DNA of 39,219 nt, from positions 9,100 to 48,318 of the IMG/VR virus record IMGVR_UViG_3300030107_005092, one strand, 5' to 3'. Source of the DNA: a virus. Positions 1 to 7,782 of this stretch are shown here, piece after piece (position 1 is the stretch's first letter; each line of letters opens with the position of its first letter). Both the position numbers and the translations under genes were made by a program. The notes below the pieces were generated by a model that was given only the letters and a program-made list of their open reading frames with translations, was not told where the DNA came from and searched no databases.

Positions 1-1
1 T

Positions 2-337
2 ACTGATCAGAAATTCGTATTAGAGATAACCAGACTAGCAACTGATGGTACTTTTAATGCTTGTAGTATTCTTTTAGGTGCTGCTGCAAAAACAGCTAAA
101 ATTCTAGGATATGCAAAAATACAAACTACTACTTTGCAAAAAGAATCAGGTTCTAGTTTAAAAGCTGTTGGGTGGGAGTATAAAGAGTCATCTCATAATG
201 GCTCTGGTTGGAATACTAGAGATAGGAATGTTGATTGCACATACGAAAAAAAAATAAAATGGTGGAAAGATTTAAACCCTAAACCAGAAATTATGCCTAT
301 ATCAAAATATAAAAAGAATGAAATTAATACTAGGTGA
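2..337 (+). CDS. XF1762-like (GNAT-type) protein, 5' truncated by window edge (copy A)
   Basis: Open from the first bases of the window with no start, so the N-terminus lies outside. The visible part carries the family core EITRLATDGTFNACSILLG, then a run of alanines and ETTTL-like and ESGSSLKAVGW motifs typical of XF1762-like N-acyltransferase-fold phage proteins. The C-terminus is basic and ends KKNEINTR. The stop overlaps the methyltransferase start at 318 by 20 bases, so the two are probably translationally coupled. A longer homologue is at 38165-38649. The substrate is unknown; the fold assignment is from family memory. Confidence 0.75.
   Translation, partial: TDQKFVLEITRLATDGTFNACSILLGAAAKTAKILGYAKIQTTTLQKESGSSLKAVGWEYKESSHNGSGWNTRDRNVDCTYEKKIKWWKDLNPKPEIMPISKYKKNEINTR
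254..315. repeat. 62-base identical block, left copy (edge of swap slot)
   Basis: Exact match to 38584-38645, at the 3' end of the XF1762-like gene and directly before the differing cargo genes. The flanking regions 2-253 and 1032 onward are also homologous but diverged. Confidence 0.9.
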
Positions 338-1022
338 TTGTTTGGCAGAAATGCCAAAGTTACAGGATAATTCAATAGATTTAATTTTAACTGATCCGCC
401 TTATGGAACAACACAATGTAAGTGGGATAGCATCATTCCATTTGATTTAATGTGGAAAGAACTTAAAAGAGTTATTAAAGACAATGGTTGTATTGCATTA
501 TTTGGTAGTGAACCTTTTAGTAGTTTCTTAAGAATATCAAATATTGAATGGTTTAAGTACGATTGGTATTGGAATAAAAAACAAGGAACTGGATTTTTAA
601 ATTCTAAAAAATATCCTTTAAAAAACATAGAAACTATTTCGGTATTTTGTAAAAAACCTCATAAGTATAATCCACAAATGAGAGTTGGGAAACCTTACAC
701 AATTAAAAAAGGTGGAGGAACATCAATTTATAATAAAGACAGTAAATTAAATATTGTTACTGAAAATAATGGAGTTCGTTATCCATTAACATTAATAGAA
801 TTTAATAGAGATAAAAATAAAGTACACCCAACACAAAAGCCAGTACCTTTACTAGAATACTTAATCAAAACCTACACACTAGAAAACGATACTGTTTTAG
901 ACTTTACAATGGGTTCAGGCAGTACAGGTGTTGCTTGTAAGAACTTGAACAGAAATTTTATAGGAATAGAGAAAGACAAAAAATATTTTGAATTAGCAGA
1001 AAAACGAATAAATGAAACATAA
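318..1022 (+). CDS. DNA methyltransferase, beta-class N6-adenine/N4-cytosine type
   Basis: 234 residues. The catalytic motif IV DPPY is at residues 26-29, followed by a variable target-recognition part. Motif X-like HPTQKPVPLLEYLI and the SAM-binding motif I (DFTMGSGSTG, about 195-204) lie near the C-terminus. That order (IV, target recognition, I) defines the beta class. DPPY favours adenine-N6, but N4-cytosine cannot be excluded. No restriction enzyme is adjacent, so this is an orphan methyltransferase, likely protecting phage DNA from host restriction. It occupies the slot that holds an ArfA-like gene and an unknown gene in the other copy of this locus (38646-38973). The start overlaps the previous stop. 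Confidence 0.9.
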   Translation: MKLILGDCLAEMPKLQDNSIDLILTDPPYGTTQCKWDSIIPFDLMWKELKRVIKDNGCIALFGSEPFSSFLRISNIEWFKYDWYWNKKQGTGFLNSKKYPLKNIETISVFCKKPHKYNPQMRVGKPYTIKKGGGTSIYNKDSKLNIVTENNGVRYPLTLIEFNRDKNKVHPTQKPVPLLEYLIKTYTLENDTVLDFTMGSGSTGVACKNLNRNFIGIEKDKKYFELAEKRINET

Positions 1023-1031
1023 GGAATATGT

Positions 1032-1355
1032 ATGGCTACAAAAAAAGATGCAGACCCAAAACTAACGAACCGGCAAATTCATAATGCCAGAGGCTTAGTT
1101 GCAACCAGGCTAACTAAACTTCTAAACAGAGAGGCTAAGATAGCTTTGGGTGAAATAGAAGCTAATGCTACACAGGTTAATGCTTTAAAGAATCAGATCG
1201 GCAGATTAATGCCTCAGTTATCTGATATTACCTACACAACAAATGATATGAACAATTCAGAGATTGAAACTGAATATAATGCTTTAATGGCAAAAGCTAA
1301 AACTAAAGTAACAGATGATAAGGTAGTGGATATAAAATCTAAAAAGACAGGTTGA
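1032..1355 (+). CDS. probable small terminase subunit (copy A)
   Basis: 107 residues, charged, no membrane segment. An AAGGAA Shine-Dalgarno lies just upstream. It sits directly before the large terminase, the usual place of the small subunit, which binds the packaging site and regulates the large subunit. The sequence has predicted helices (RQIHNARGLVATRLTKLLNRE) and a lysine-rich tail. I do not recognise a small-terminase motif, so the call rests on position. A diverged copy begins at 38963 and runs off the window. Confidence 0.5.
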   Translation: MATKKDADPKLTNRQIHNARGLVATRLTKLLNREAKIALGEIEANATQVNALKNQIGRLMPQLSDITYTTNDMNNSEIETEYNALMAKAKTKVTDDKVVDIKSKKTG

Positions 1356-1385
1356 CAAAAGTTTATTCTCTTACTATACAAATAA

Positions 1386-2822
1386 ATGTTATCTATCGAA
1401 GAAAAGAAAAGGCTAGTTGAACTACACACTCAATTAGAGGAACACAAGAATAATAATAAATTAAGTTTCTATCAGCCTTACCCCTATCAAAAAAGATTTC
1501 ATAATCTCGGTAAAAAGAATAACCAGAGATTACTCATGGCAGCAAACAGAGTAGGCAAGACCTATTCTGGTGCAGTAGAACTATCATATCACTTAACAGG
1601 ACTATACCCTGAATGGTGGAAGGGAAAGAAGTTTGCTGAACCAATTAGAGCTTGGTGTGGTGGTGAGTCGAATGAAACAACGAGGGATGTATGCCAGAAA
1701 GAATTATTCGGCCAACCAGACGATCCATCGTCTTTCGGCACAGGAGCTATTCCCAAAAGTTGCATAGTGGACAGCACAAGAAAACCCGGAGTGCCAAACG
1801 CATTTAACTCGGTCATTATCAGACATGTTTCAGGTGGAACATCAAGAGTAGGTTTTAAGGCTTATGAAATGGGTTATCAGAAATGGATGGCTGAGAAGTT
1901 ACATGTAATATGGTTAGATGAAGAACCCGATCAAAGCATCTATTCACAAGCGGTAACTCGTACCGCAGATACAGGTGGATTAGTCTATATGACATTTACC
2001 CCTGAGTCGGGTGTGACTAATGTAGTATCAAACTTCTTGCATGATATAAAAAAAGGACAAGCCTTAGTACAAGCTAGTTGGGATGATGCTCCTCATTTAG
2101 ATTCAGCGACTAAAGAGCAAATATTAGGTGCGTTACCGGCACATGAAAGAGAATTAAGATCCAAAGGGATACCAGTATTAGGTTCAGGCTTAGTCTATCC
2201 TGTTCCCCCTGATGATATAAGAATTGAGCCGTTTAAAATTCCTTCCTATTACAAACAAATATGTGGATTGGATTTTGGATGGGATCACCCCACAGCAGCA
2301 GTATGGATTGCACTAGACCCTGACTCAGATATTGCATACGTCTATGACGTATACAGAGAAAGAAAGGAAAGTCCAATTATTCATGGTGCTGCAATTAAAA
2401 CCAGAGGAGAGTGGATTCCTGTCATGTGGCCTCACGATGGCATGAGACAGGATGGGCAAACTTCAGGCATTACCCTTGCTGACCAATACAGAAGGCAAGG
2501 TATCGCCATGCACTACGAGAAGTTTTCTAATCCTCCTGCTCCCGGTCAGAAAGAAGGACAAGGTGGTAACTCAATAGAGCCGGGTATATTTGAAATTATG
2601 ACAAGGATGCAAACTGGAAGATTTAAAGTCTTTAGTAATTGTCCTTTATGGTTTGAGGAATTTCAAATGTACCACAGAAAAGACGGCAAGATTGTTGCTG
2701 AACGAGATGATTTAATGTCTGCTACAAGATATGCCATGCAGAGTTTACGCTTTGCAAGAACAGAAGAAGTTAGATTGCGAAGTGAAACCGCAGATTATGA
2801 TTTTGACCCTTACGGAGAATAG
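1386..2822 (+). CDS. terL: terminase large subunit (DNA packaging ATPase/nuclease)
   Basis: 478 residues. The N-terminal ATPase has a Walker A (MAANRVGKT, about 51-59) and a Walker B (HVIWLDEEP, about 173-181). The C-terminal RNase H-like nuclease begins with an acidic strand motif (CGLDFGWDHP, about 290-299). The length is normal for large terminases of podoviruses. It cuts concatemeric DNA and pumps it through the portal. It is followed after 2 bases by a small gene and then the portal, the standard packaging order. Confidence 0.95.
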   Translation: MLSIEEKKRLVELHTQLEEHKNNNKLSFYQPYPYQKRFHNLGKKNNQRLLMAANRVGKTYSGAVELSYHLTGLYPEWWKGKKFAEPIRAWCGGESNETTRDVCQKELFGQPDDPSSFGTGAIPKSCIVDSTRKPGVPNAFNSVIIRHVSGGTSRVGFKAYEMGYQKWMAEKLHVIWLDEEPDQSIYSQAVTRTADTGGLVYMTFTPESGVTNVVSNFLHDIKKGQALVQASWDDAPHLDSATKEQILGALPAHERELRSKGIPVLGSGLVYPVPPDDIRIEPFKIPSYYKQICGLDFGWDHPTAAVWIALDPDSDIAYVYDVYRERKESPIIHGAAIKTRGEWIPVMWPHDGMRQDGQTSGITLADQYRRQGIAMHYEKFSNPPAPGQKEGQGGNSIEPGIFEIMTRMQTGRFKVFSNCPLWFEEFQMYHRKDGKIVAERDDLMSATRYAMQSLRFARTEEVRLRSETADYDFDPYGE

Positions 2823-2824
2823 TT

Positions 2825-3046
2825 ATGGCAAAAGAAATACTAAAAGGCATATTTGGTGGCAAACCAAAAGTTGAAACGCCTCCATTAGTACCACAAAAAA
2901 AGATTACTTCAGATGCAACAACAGAAGCCAACAAAACACTTGCTGATGCACGAAGAAAAAACATGGGTTACTTGTCAACGATTGCTACCTCGTCTACAGG
3001 CTTAGGTAGTAGTGAAAATGTAAACACTAAAACTTTATTAGGATAA
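2825..3046 (+). CDS. small conserved phage protein between terminase and portal
   Basis: 73 residues. N-terminal glycine/proline-rich part, central ARRKN basic segment and an ending NTKTLLG. Short proteins with a basic-arginine block and a terminal K-T-L-L-G are common between terminase and portal in T7-type phages, but I know of no proven role. It starts 2 bases after the terminase stop and ends 2 bases before the portal start, so it is in the same operon. A virion-assembly or packaging accessory role is inference. Confidence 0.7.
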   Translation: MAKEILKGIFGGKPKVETPPLVPQKKITSDATTEANKTLADARRKNMGYLSTIATSSTGLGSSENVNTKTLLG

Positions 3047-3048
3047 GT

Positions 3049-4623
3049 ATGAGCCATTTTAAAAGATTATCTAATCTAAAGAATCGTGGTAATTGGGAAG
3101 AAAGATGGCAGCGTATCGCTGATTACATCCTCCCAAGAAAAGCTGAAATAACAACTAAGAGAGCAAGAGGTGAATCAAGAGTTGTTAAGTTATATGATTC
3201 AACAGCCATACATGCTAACGAATTACTAGGTGCATCACTTCAGGGTACATTAACTCCATCATCTGCATTATGGTTTGGTATTCAGGTGGAAGATGAGCAA
3301 TTAAGAGAAGATCAGGAAGTTAAAGAATGGAGTGGTATGGCAGCTGAAAAAATGTTTGCTGCGATCAATAACTCTAATTTCCGTTCAGAGTCACATGAAA
3401 ATTATTTAGACATGGGATCGGTTGGTATTGCTACTTTGCTCTGTGAAGAAAATCAGGGTAGACAAGATCAATTTAATGGACTTATGTTTAAGTCATATTT
3501 TATATCAAATATTTATCCGGCTGAAAATCAGGATGGCATGGTAGATACTGTATTTAGAAAATTTGAATGGACAGCAAGACAGGCAGAACTTAAATGGGGT
3601 AGAAATAAACTATCCGAAAAGTTAAGAGATAAAATGAAAGATAAGCCTGATGAAATGCACGAATTTCTGCATGTAGTAGAACCAAGAGATAAAAAAGGTA
3701 AGACTAAAAAGAATATGCCTTTTGCATCTTATTACTATGAAGTAGAAACAAAACATTTATTAGAAGAAGGCGGTTATCAGGAATTTCCTTATGCTGTACC
3801 ACGTTGGTCGAAAGCATCTGGAGAGAAGTATGCTAGAAGCCCGGGGTTTACTGCAATCCCTGATATAAGAACTTTAAACAGAGCAGTTGAATTAGAACTA
3901 AAGGCATGGGCAAAAGATATTGATCCTCCTTTAGGAGTACCAGATGAAGGAGTGGGTGGTAAATTAAAATTAACACCTGCTGCACAAAATTATATAAGAG
4001 CAGACTTAATAGATAAAATAAGACCTTTGTTGTCTAACTCTCGTTACGATGTATCTCAATTAAAAGTACAAGACCTACGCACAAGTATCAGACAAATATT
4101 TATGTCTGATCAACTTCAGATGCAGCAAGGACCACAAATGACCGCCACTGAAGTTCAGGTCCGATTCGAGCTCATGCAACGATTAATCGGCCCAACATTA
4201 GGTCGCATGGAAATGGAATATCTTAAACCAATTCTAAATCGTGTTTTTAACATTATGCTAAGGAAAAATGCGTTAGGTGAAATACCTGAAATTCTACAAG
4301 GCAACGAAGTCAATGTTAAATTTATTGGACCAGTAGCTAGGGCACAAAGATTAAATGAAATTGCAGCTATTGAAAGATGGATTGGTTCATTAATACCTGT
4401 ATCACAAGTTAATCCAGATATTTTAGATTGTGTTGACTTTGACAAAGTAGCAGAAGAAACAGCCACACTATATGGTGTGCCTGATAGACTACAACGCTCA
4501 CCAGAAGAAAAAGATATGTTGAGACAACAAAGACAACAACAAATGGCACAACAACAAGCCTTACAGACAGCAATGGAAGGCACTAAAGCAATTAAAAATA
4601 TAGCAGATGTCGAAATCGACTAA
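3049..4623 (+). CDS. portal protein (T7-type head-tail connector)
   Basis: 524 residues, the normal size for T7-like connectors. Typical features are the N-terminal RLSNLKNRGNWEERWQRIADYILPR region, the KLYDSTAI segment, the FVHVVEPR-like strand (here EFLHVVEPRDKK), the central helix with TATEVQVRFELMQRLIGP and a glutamine-rich C-terminal tail (QQRQQQMAQQQALQ). It forms the dodecameric ring at the capsid vertex through which DNA enters and leaves. The 3' end overlaps the next gene by 17 bases. Confidence 0.93.
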   Translation: MSHFKRLSNLKNRGNWEERWQRIADYILPRKAEITTKRARGESRVVKLYDSTAIHANELLGASLQGTLTPSSALWFGIQVEDEQLREDQEVKEWSGMAAEKMFAAINNSNFRSESHENYLDMGSVGIATLLCEENQGRQDQFNGLMFKSYFISNIYPAENQDGMVDTVFRKFEWTARQAELKWGRNKLSEKLRDKMKDKPDEMHEFLHVVEPRDKKGKTKKNMPFASYYYEVETKHLLEEGGYQEFPYAVPRWSKASGEKYARSPGFTAIPDIRTLNRAVELELKAWAKDIDPPLGVPDEGVGGKLKLTPAAQNYIRADLIDKIRPLLSNSRYDVSQLKVQDLRTSIRQIFMSDQLQMQQGPQMTATEVQVRFELMQRLIGPTLGRMEMEYLKPILNRVFNIMLRKNALGEIPEILQGNEVNVKFIGPVARAQRLNEIAAIERWIGSLIPVSQVNPDILDCVDFDKVAEETATLYGVPDRLQRSPEEKDMLRQQRQQQMAQQQALQTAMEGTKAIKNIADVEID

Positions 4624-4813
4624 TAAAGATTACGCAATTACGTTTGGTTCAGAGCAAGGTCGCAGAGTATTAAAAGACTTTCTTGGCTATCGTGATCGCA
4701 TATCGTTTGATCCAGACCCTTATCAAACGGCTTTTAATGAAGGACAACGCTCAGTTGCTCTTAGAGTTACATCAAAAATAAAAGACTTAGTAAAGGAGGT
4801 CGAAGATGGATAG
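4607..4813 (+). CDS. Bbp19-like small structural-region protein
   Basis: 68 residues. The motif SFDPDPYQTAFNEGQRSVALRV matches the small Bbp19-type phage family found between portal and scaffold genes. It starts inside the portal 3' end and overlaps the scaffold start by 8 bases, so the three are coupled. An AAAGGAGG Shine-Dalgarno for the scaffold gene is inside its 3' end. Role in head assembly is inferred from position only. Confidence 0.75.
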   Translation: MSKSTNKDYAITFGSEQGRRVLKDFLGYRDRISFDPDPYQTAFNEGQRSVALRVTSKIKDLVKEVEDG

Positions 4814-5594
4814 CACATCCGAAGTACAAGAGAATGTGTCCTCTGATTGGAAACAAAGTTTACCAGAGGATATTAGAAACACTCAGGTGATCGAACAAAC
4901 GAAAGACGTAGAGTCACTCGCAAGTCAGTTGGTCAATTCTCAAAAGATGTTAGGTGGTAGAATACCAATACCACAATCTGATGATAAAGATGGTTGGAAC
5001 GAAGTTTATCAAAAACTAGGACGACCAGAAGATGCAAATGGTTACGAGTTTAAAGCACCTGAAGGTGTACAGTTAGATGACAACCTTCAAAATTGGTTTA
5101 AACAAGCAGCACATGAATCTAATCTGACTAAATCACAGGCTAATTCTTTATATGAAAAATGGAATAATATGACAGTTGAAGTTGGACAACAACAGCAACA
5201 GGCTAGTGAAGATGCACTAAGAAATGCGAAAGAATCCCTCGACAAAGAATGGGGTAACGCATCAGAACAAAACTTATCGATCGCCAAGAAAGCAATATCA
5301 GAATTTGGCGGTAATGAATTAAGAGAATACTTAGATTCATCTGGATTAGGTAATAATCCAGAACTAATTAAATTTGCACATCGGGTTGGTAAGGAATTGT
5401 TAGAGGATCATGCAATAGGTGATGGTCGTGATAACTTAACCCTTACTCCGAATGAAGCACAAATGAAAATAGCGGATGTAATGAATAATCCAAATCATTT
5501 ATATCATCCGTCTAATGCGATGAAACCAGGACATCAACAAGCTGTAGATGATATGCAGGAGTTGTTTAAAATGGCTCATCCGGAGGAAAGCTGA
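4806..5594 (+). CDS. scaffolding / capsid assembly protein
   Basis: 262 residues, acidic, glutamine-rich middle (VEVGQQQQQASEDAL) and strongly helical, as expected for a scaffold expelled or cleaved during head maturation. The N-terminal WKQSLPEDIRN and the segment PIPQSDDKDGWNEVYQKLG followed by GYEF are typical of podoviral scaffold proteins. Preceded by a strong AAAGGAGG ribosome site and followed by the major capsid gene after a 76-base hairpin-bearing gap. Confidence 0.85.
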   Translation: MDSTSEVQENVSSDWKQSLPEDIRNTQVIEQTKDVESLASQLVNSQKMLGGRIPIPQSDDKDGWNEVYQKLGRPEDANGYEFKAPEGVQLDDNLQNWFKQAAHESNLTKSQANSLYEKWNNMTVEVGQQQQQASEDALRNAKESLDKEWGNASEQNLSIAKKAISEFGGNELREYLDSSGLGNNPELIKFAHRVGKELLEDHAIGDGRDNLTLTPNEAQMKIADVMNNPNHLYHPSNAMKPGHQQAVDDMQELFKMAHPEES

Positions 5595-5616
5595 AAAGTC
5601 CTTAACTTGTAGTACC

Positions 5617-5637
5617 GAGTCCTTTCGAGGGTTGCTC
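5617..5637 (+). promoter_or_regulatory. hairpin between scaffold and capsid genes
   Basis: UCCU and AGGG pair around a UUCG tetraloop, then a three-base bulge and an outer GAG/CUC stem. There is no U-run after it, so it is not a simple terminator. It lies about 40 bases before the major capsid start. An mRNA-stabilising or processing element that raises capsid expression is a reasonable inference; not tested. Confidence 0.45.
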
Positions 5638-5676
5638 ACAAACAACATTCATTAATAACGAAAGGAGAGAATGGTA

Positions 5677-6564
5677 ATGTCAACACAAATTACCACGAGT
5701 TTCGTTGAACAATACAAAGCCAACATCCTCATGCTTGGACAGCAAAAAGGTTCACGCCTTCGTGCTAGTGTTAAGAATGAAAGTGTAGTTGGTAAAAATG
5801 CTTTTGTTGAACGAATAGGCTCAACCGCAGCAGTAGATGCTGCCTCTCGCCATGACGATACACCTCGTATCGATACCCCACACTCACGCAGACGTTTAAG
5901 TCTTACGACTTCACGTTGGGCAGACTTAATTGATAACGCAGACAAAGTTAGGATGCTTATTAGTCCTGAGTCAGAATACGCTATGAACGCTGTATGGGCG
6001 ATGGGTCGAAGAATGGATGATCATGTTATTACTGCTGCCTCTGGTAATGCACAAGCCGGAGTTGCAGGTGCAACTGCTGTTGCTTTACCTGCCGGTCAAA
6101 AAGTTGCAGTAAACGATCATACATACGACAGTACGTCAGGCGATGTTGGTCTTTCTTTATCAAAACTACTTCTTGCAAAAGAAAAGTTAGATCAAAGTGA
6201 GATCGATCCAGAAGCACCTCGTTTTTGCGTTGTAAACGCAAAACAAATGAGTGAGTTGCTATCATTAACCGAAGTACAATCCGCAGATTTTAATACTGTG
6301 AAGGCTCTAGTTATGGGTGAAGTAAACACCTTCTTAGGCTTTAACTTTATTAGATCAGAAAGGATTGCTACTGATTCAAGCAGCGATGACTTAGTTCTCT
6401 GCTACGCACAACCTGCAATCTGTTTAGGTGTAGGTGAGGACATCCGTGTTCGTATATCTGAAAGAGATGACAAGAATTATTCAGTTCAAGTTTTCACTCA
6501 GATGGACATAGGTGCTACTCGTGTAGAAGATGAAGGCGTAGTTGAAATCGCTTGTGATCCATAG
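5677..6564 (+). CDS. major capsid protein
   Basis: About 295 residues. The N-terminus (STQITTSFVEQYKANILMLGQQ) and the mid region ITAASGNAQAG match the HK97-fold phage capsid family common in marine podoviruses. An in-frame ATG lies at 5671, but the AAAGGAG ribosome site (5661-5667) is too close to it and well spaced for 5677, so I choose 5677. Follows the scaffold and precedes a candidate decoration protein. Very strong Shine-Dalgarno, as expected for the most abundant virion protein. Confidence 0.93.
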   Translation: MSTQITTSFVEQYKANILMLGQQKGSRLRASVKNESVVGKNAFVERIGSTAAVDAASRHDDTPRIDTPHSRRRLSLTTSRWADLIDNADKVRMLISPESEYAMNAVWAMGRRMDDHVITAASGNAQAGVAGATAVALPAGQKVAVNDHTYDSTSGDVGLSLSKLLLAKEKLDQSEIDPEAPRFCVVNAKQMSELLSLTEVQSADFNTVKALVMGEVNTFLGFNFIRSERIATDSSSDDLVLCYAQPAICLGVGEDIRVRISERDDKNYSVQVFTQMDIGATRVEDEGVVEIACDP

Positions 6565-6580
6565 AGAGGAGGGATAAATT

Positions 6581-7063
6581 ATGGCCGTAACAACGCAAAA
6601 ATCAGCCGAAGTTACTAACATCACAGCAAGTCCTCCTACAATGTTGGACACAACATCTTTGCATGGAAGATTACGTGTAGCGTATTTCAAACATACACAA
6701 GATGGTGCAGGTGATGCAACTTCAACAGTTGACCTTGTACAACTACCAGCAGGTAAAGGACGAGTATTAATTCGTTCTTCATTCCTTGCTAGTAGTGCAT
6801 TTGGTTCTTCAAGAACTTTAGATATTGGCTATATCGCACACACAGATAATTCTGGTGATGCTGTATCTGCTGATGCTGATGCCTTTGAAGATGGACTAGA
6901 TAACTCTAGTGCAACAGCAGCCTTTTTAGGAACTGGCACAAATGCAAAAGATACTTATCTTTACGACAGTAACGCAGCATTAACCATACAAGCTGTTGTA
7001 GCAGGTGGAACAATACCTGATACAGCAACACTTGAAGGTTACATCGTTTACGTTCTTGACTAA
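6581..7063 (+). CDS. possible capsid decoration protein
   Basis: 160 residues, rich in Ala, Ser, Thr and Asp with predicted beta structure; no catalytic motif. An AGGAGGG ribosome site precedes it. It directly follows the major capsid gene and is the last gene before the terminator at 7080-7108. Position and composition fit a head decoration or stabilisation protein, but I do not recognise the family with certainty. Confidence 0.6.
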   Translation: MAVTTQKSAEVTNITASPPTMLDTTSLHGRLRVAYFKHTQDGAGDATSTVDLVQLPAGKGRVLIRSSFLASSAFGSSRTLDIGYIAHTDNSGDAVSADADAFEDGLDNSSATAAFLGTGTNAKDTYLYDSNAALTIQAVVAGGTIPDTATLEGYIVYVLD

Positions 7064-7079
7064 GATATAACCGCAGTTA

Positions 7080-7108
7080 GGGAGTATGGCAACATGCTCC
7101 CTTTTTTT
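7080..7108 (+). terminator. rho-independent terminator after head genes
   Basis: Nine-base-pair stem GGGAGTATG / CATGCTCCC (one G-U pair) closed by a GCAA tetraloop (GNRA type), followed at once by seven T. It ends the head operon and sits 28 bases before the PqqA-like start. Confidence 0.92.
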
Positions 7109-7135
7109 AAAACATTTTTTTATGAGGAAAAAAAC

Positions 7136-7210
7136 ATGAAATGGGAAACTCCAGAATATAATGATATTCGTTTTGGCTTTGAAGTAACCATGTATATTTT
7201 TAATAAATAA
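7136..7210 (+). CDS. pqqA: PqqA-like PQQ precursor peptide
   Basis: 24 residues. It begins MKWETP and ends RFGFEVTMYIFNK, which is the hallmark of PqqA. In known PqqA peptides the Glu and Tyr of the E-V-T-x-Y core are cross-linked by the radical SAM enzyme PqqE to make pyrroloquinoline quinone. Here they are Glu16 and Tyr20 with the correct spacing, and the conserved W3, P6, R12 and G14 are present. A TGAGGA ribosome site is 7-9 bases upstream. The TAA shares its last A with the ATG of the tail-tube gene, so the peptide is coupled to the late tail operon. No pqqB, C, D or E is visible here, so it would have to be processed by host enzymes. A phage supply of PQQ substrate, or a decoy, is inference; the sequence match is direct. 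Confidence 0.87.
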   Translation: MKWETPEYNDIRFGFEVTMYIFNK

Positions 7211-7782
7211 TGTCCTCTGAAGCTGAAATATGCTCAAACGCTTTATCCCTCTTAGGTGATGATCCGATAACTGCATTAACTGACGACTCTACTAGAGCAA
7301 GGTTATGCAATCGGTTCTACGCATCAACGAGGGATAGTGTTTTAAGAGCCTTTACATGGAACTTTGCTATTACTAGACAGGCATTAGCACAATCTACAAC
7401 AACACCCAATTTTGAATTTAGTTTTCAATACCAATTACCTCAAGACCCATTTTGTCTGAAGGCACTAAAGATTGATGATGACTATGAGAAGTGGAGAGTT
7501 GAAGGTAGATTCTTATTGACTAACGCTAGTACAGTTTCCCTCCAATATATTGCGAGGATAACTGATGTTGCACAATACGATGCATTATTTACAGAAGCAT
7601 TAGAGTATAGGTTAGCTGAAAAGATGGCTTGGCCTATCACACAAAACAATAAATCTGTTGAAGTGTTCAATGCACTTTACACACAGAAATTAGCTGAAGC
7701 CAGAACCATGAGTAGTCAAGAAGGCTATGGAGAAACATTCGATGCAGATGATCTGATTGTTGCTAGAGCAGAAGTTCTGTAA
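7210..7782 (+). CDS. tail tubular protein A-like (gp11-type adaptor)
   Basis: 190 residues, the usual size. Motifs EAEICSNALSLLGDDPI at the N-terminus, then RFYASTRDSVLRAFTWNFA and a C-terminal AEKMAWPITQN helix are typical of T7 gp11-like adaptor proteins, which form the ring between portal and nozzle. The start overlaps the PqqA-like stop by one base and the stop overlaps the next start by one base. Confidence 0.9.
   Translation: MSSEAEICSNALSLLGDDPITALTDDSTRARLCNRFYASTRDSVLRAFTWNFAITRQALAQSTTTPNFEFSFQYQLPQDPFCLKALKIDDDYEKWRVEGRFLLTNASTVSLQYIARITDVAQYDALFTEALEYRLAEKMAWPITQNNKSVEVFNALYTQKLAEARTMSSQEGYGETFDADDLIVARAEVL

Noticed and set aside
4155-4583. 142-codon open frame on the minus strand
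   Set aside because: Lies inside the portal gene; cysteine- and serine-rich product is the complement of glutamine-rich codons, no motif.
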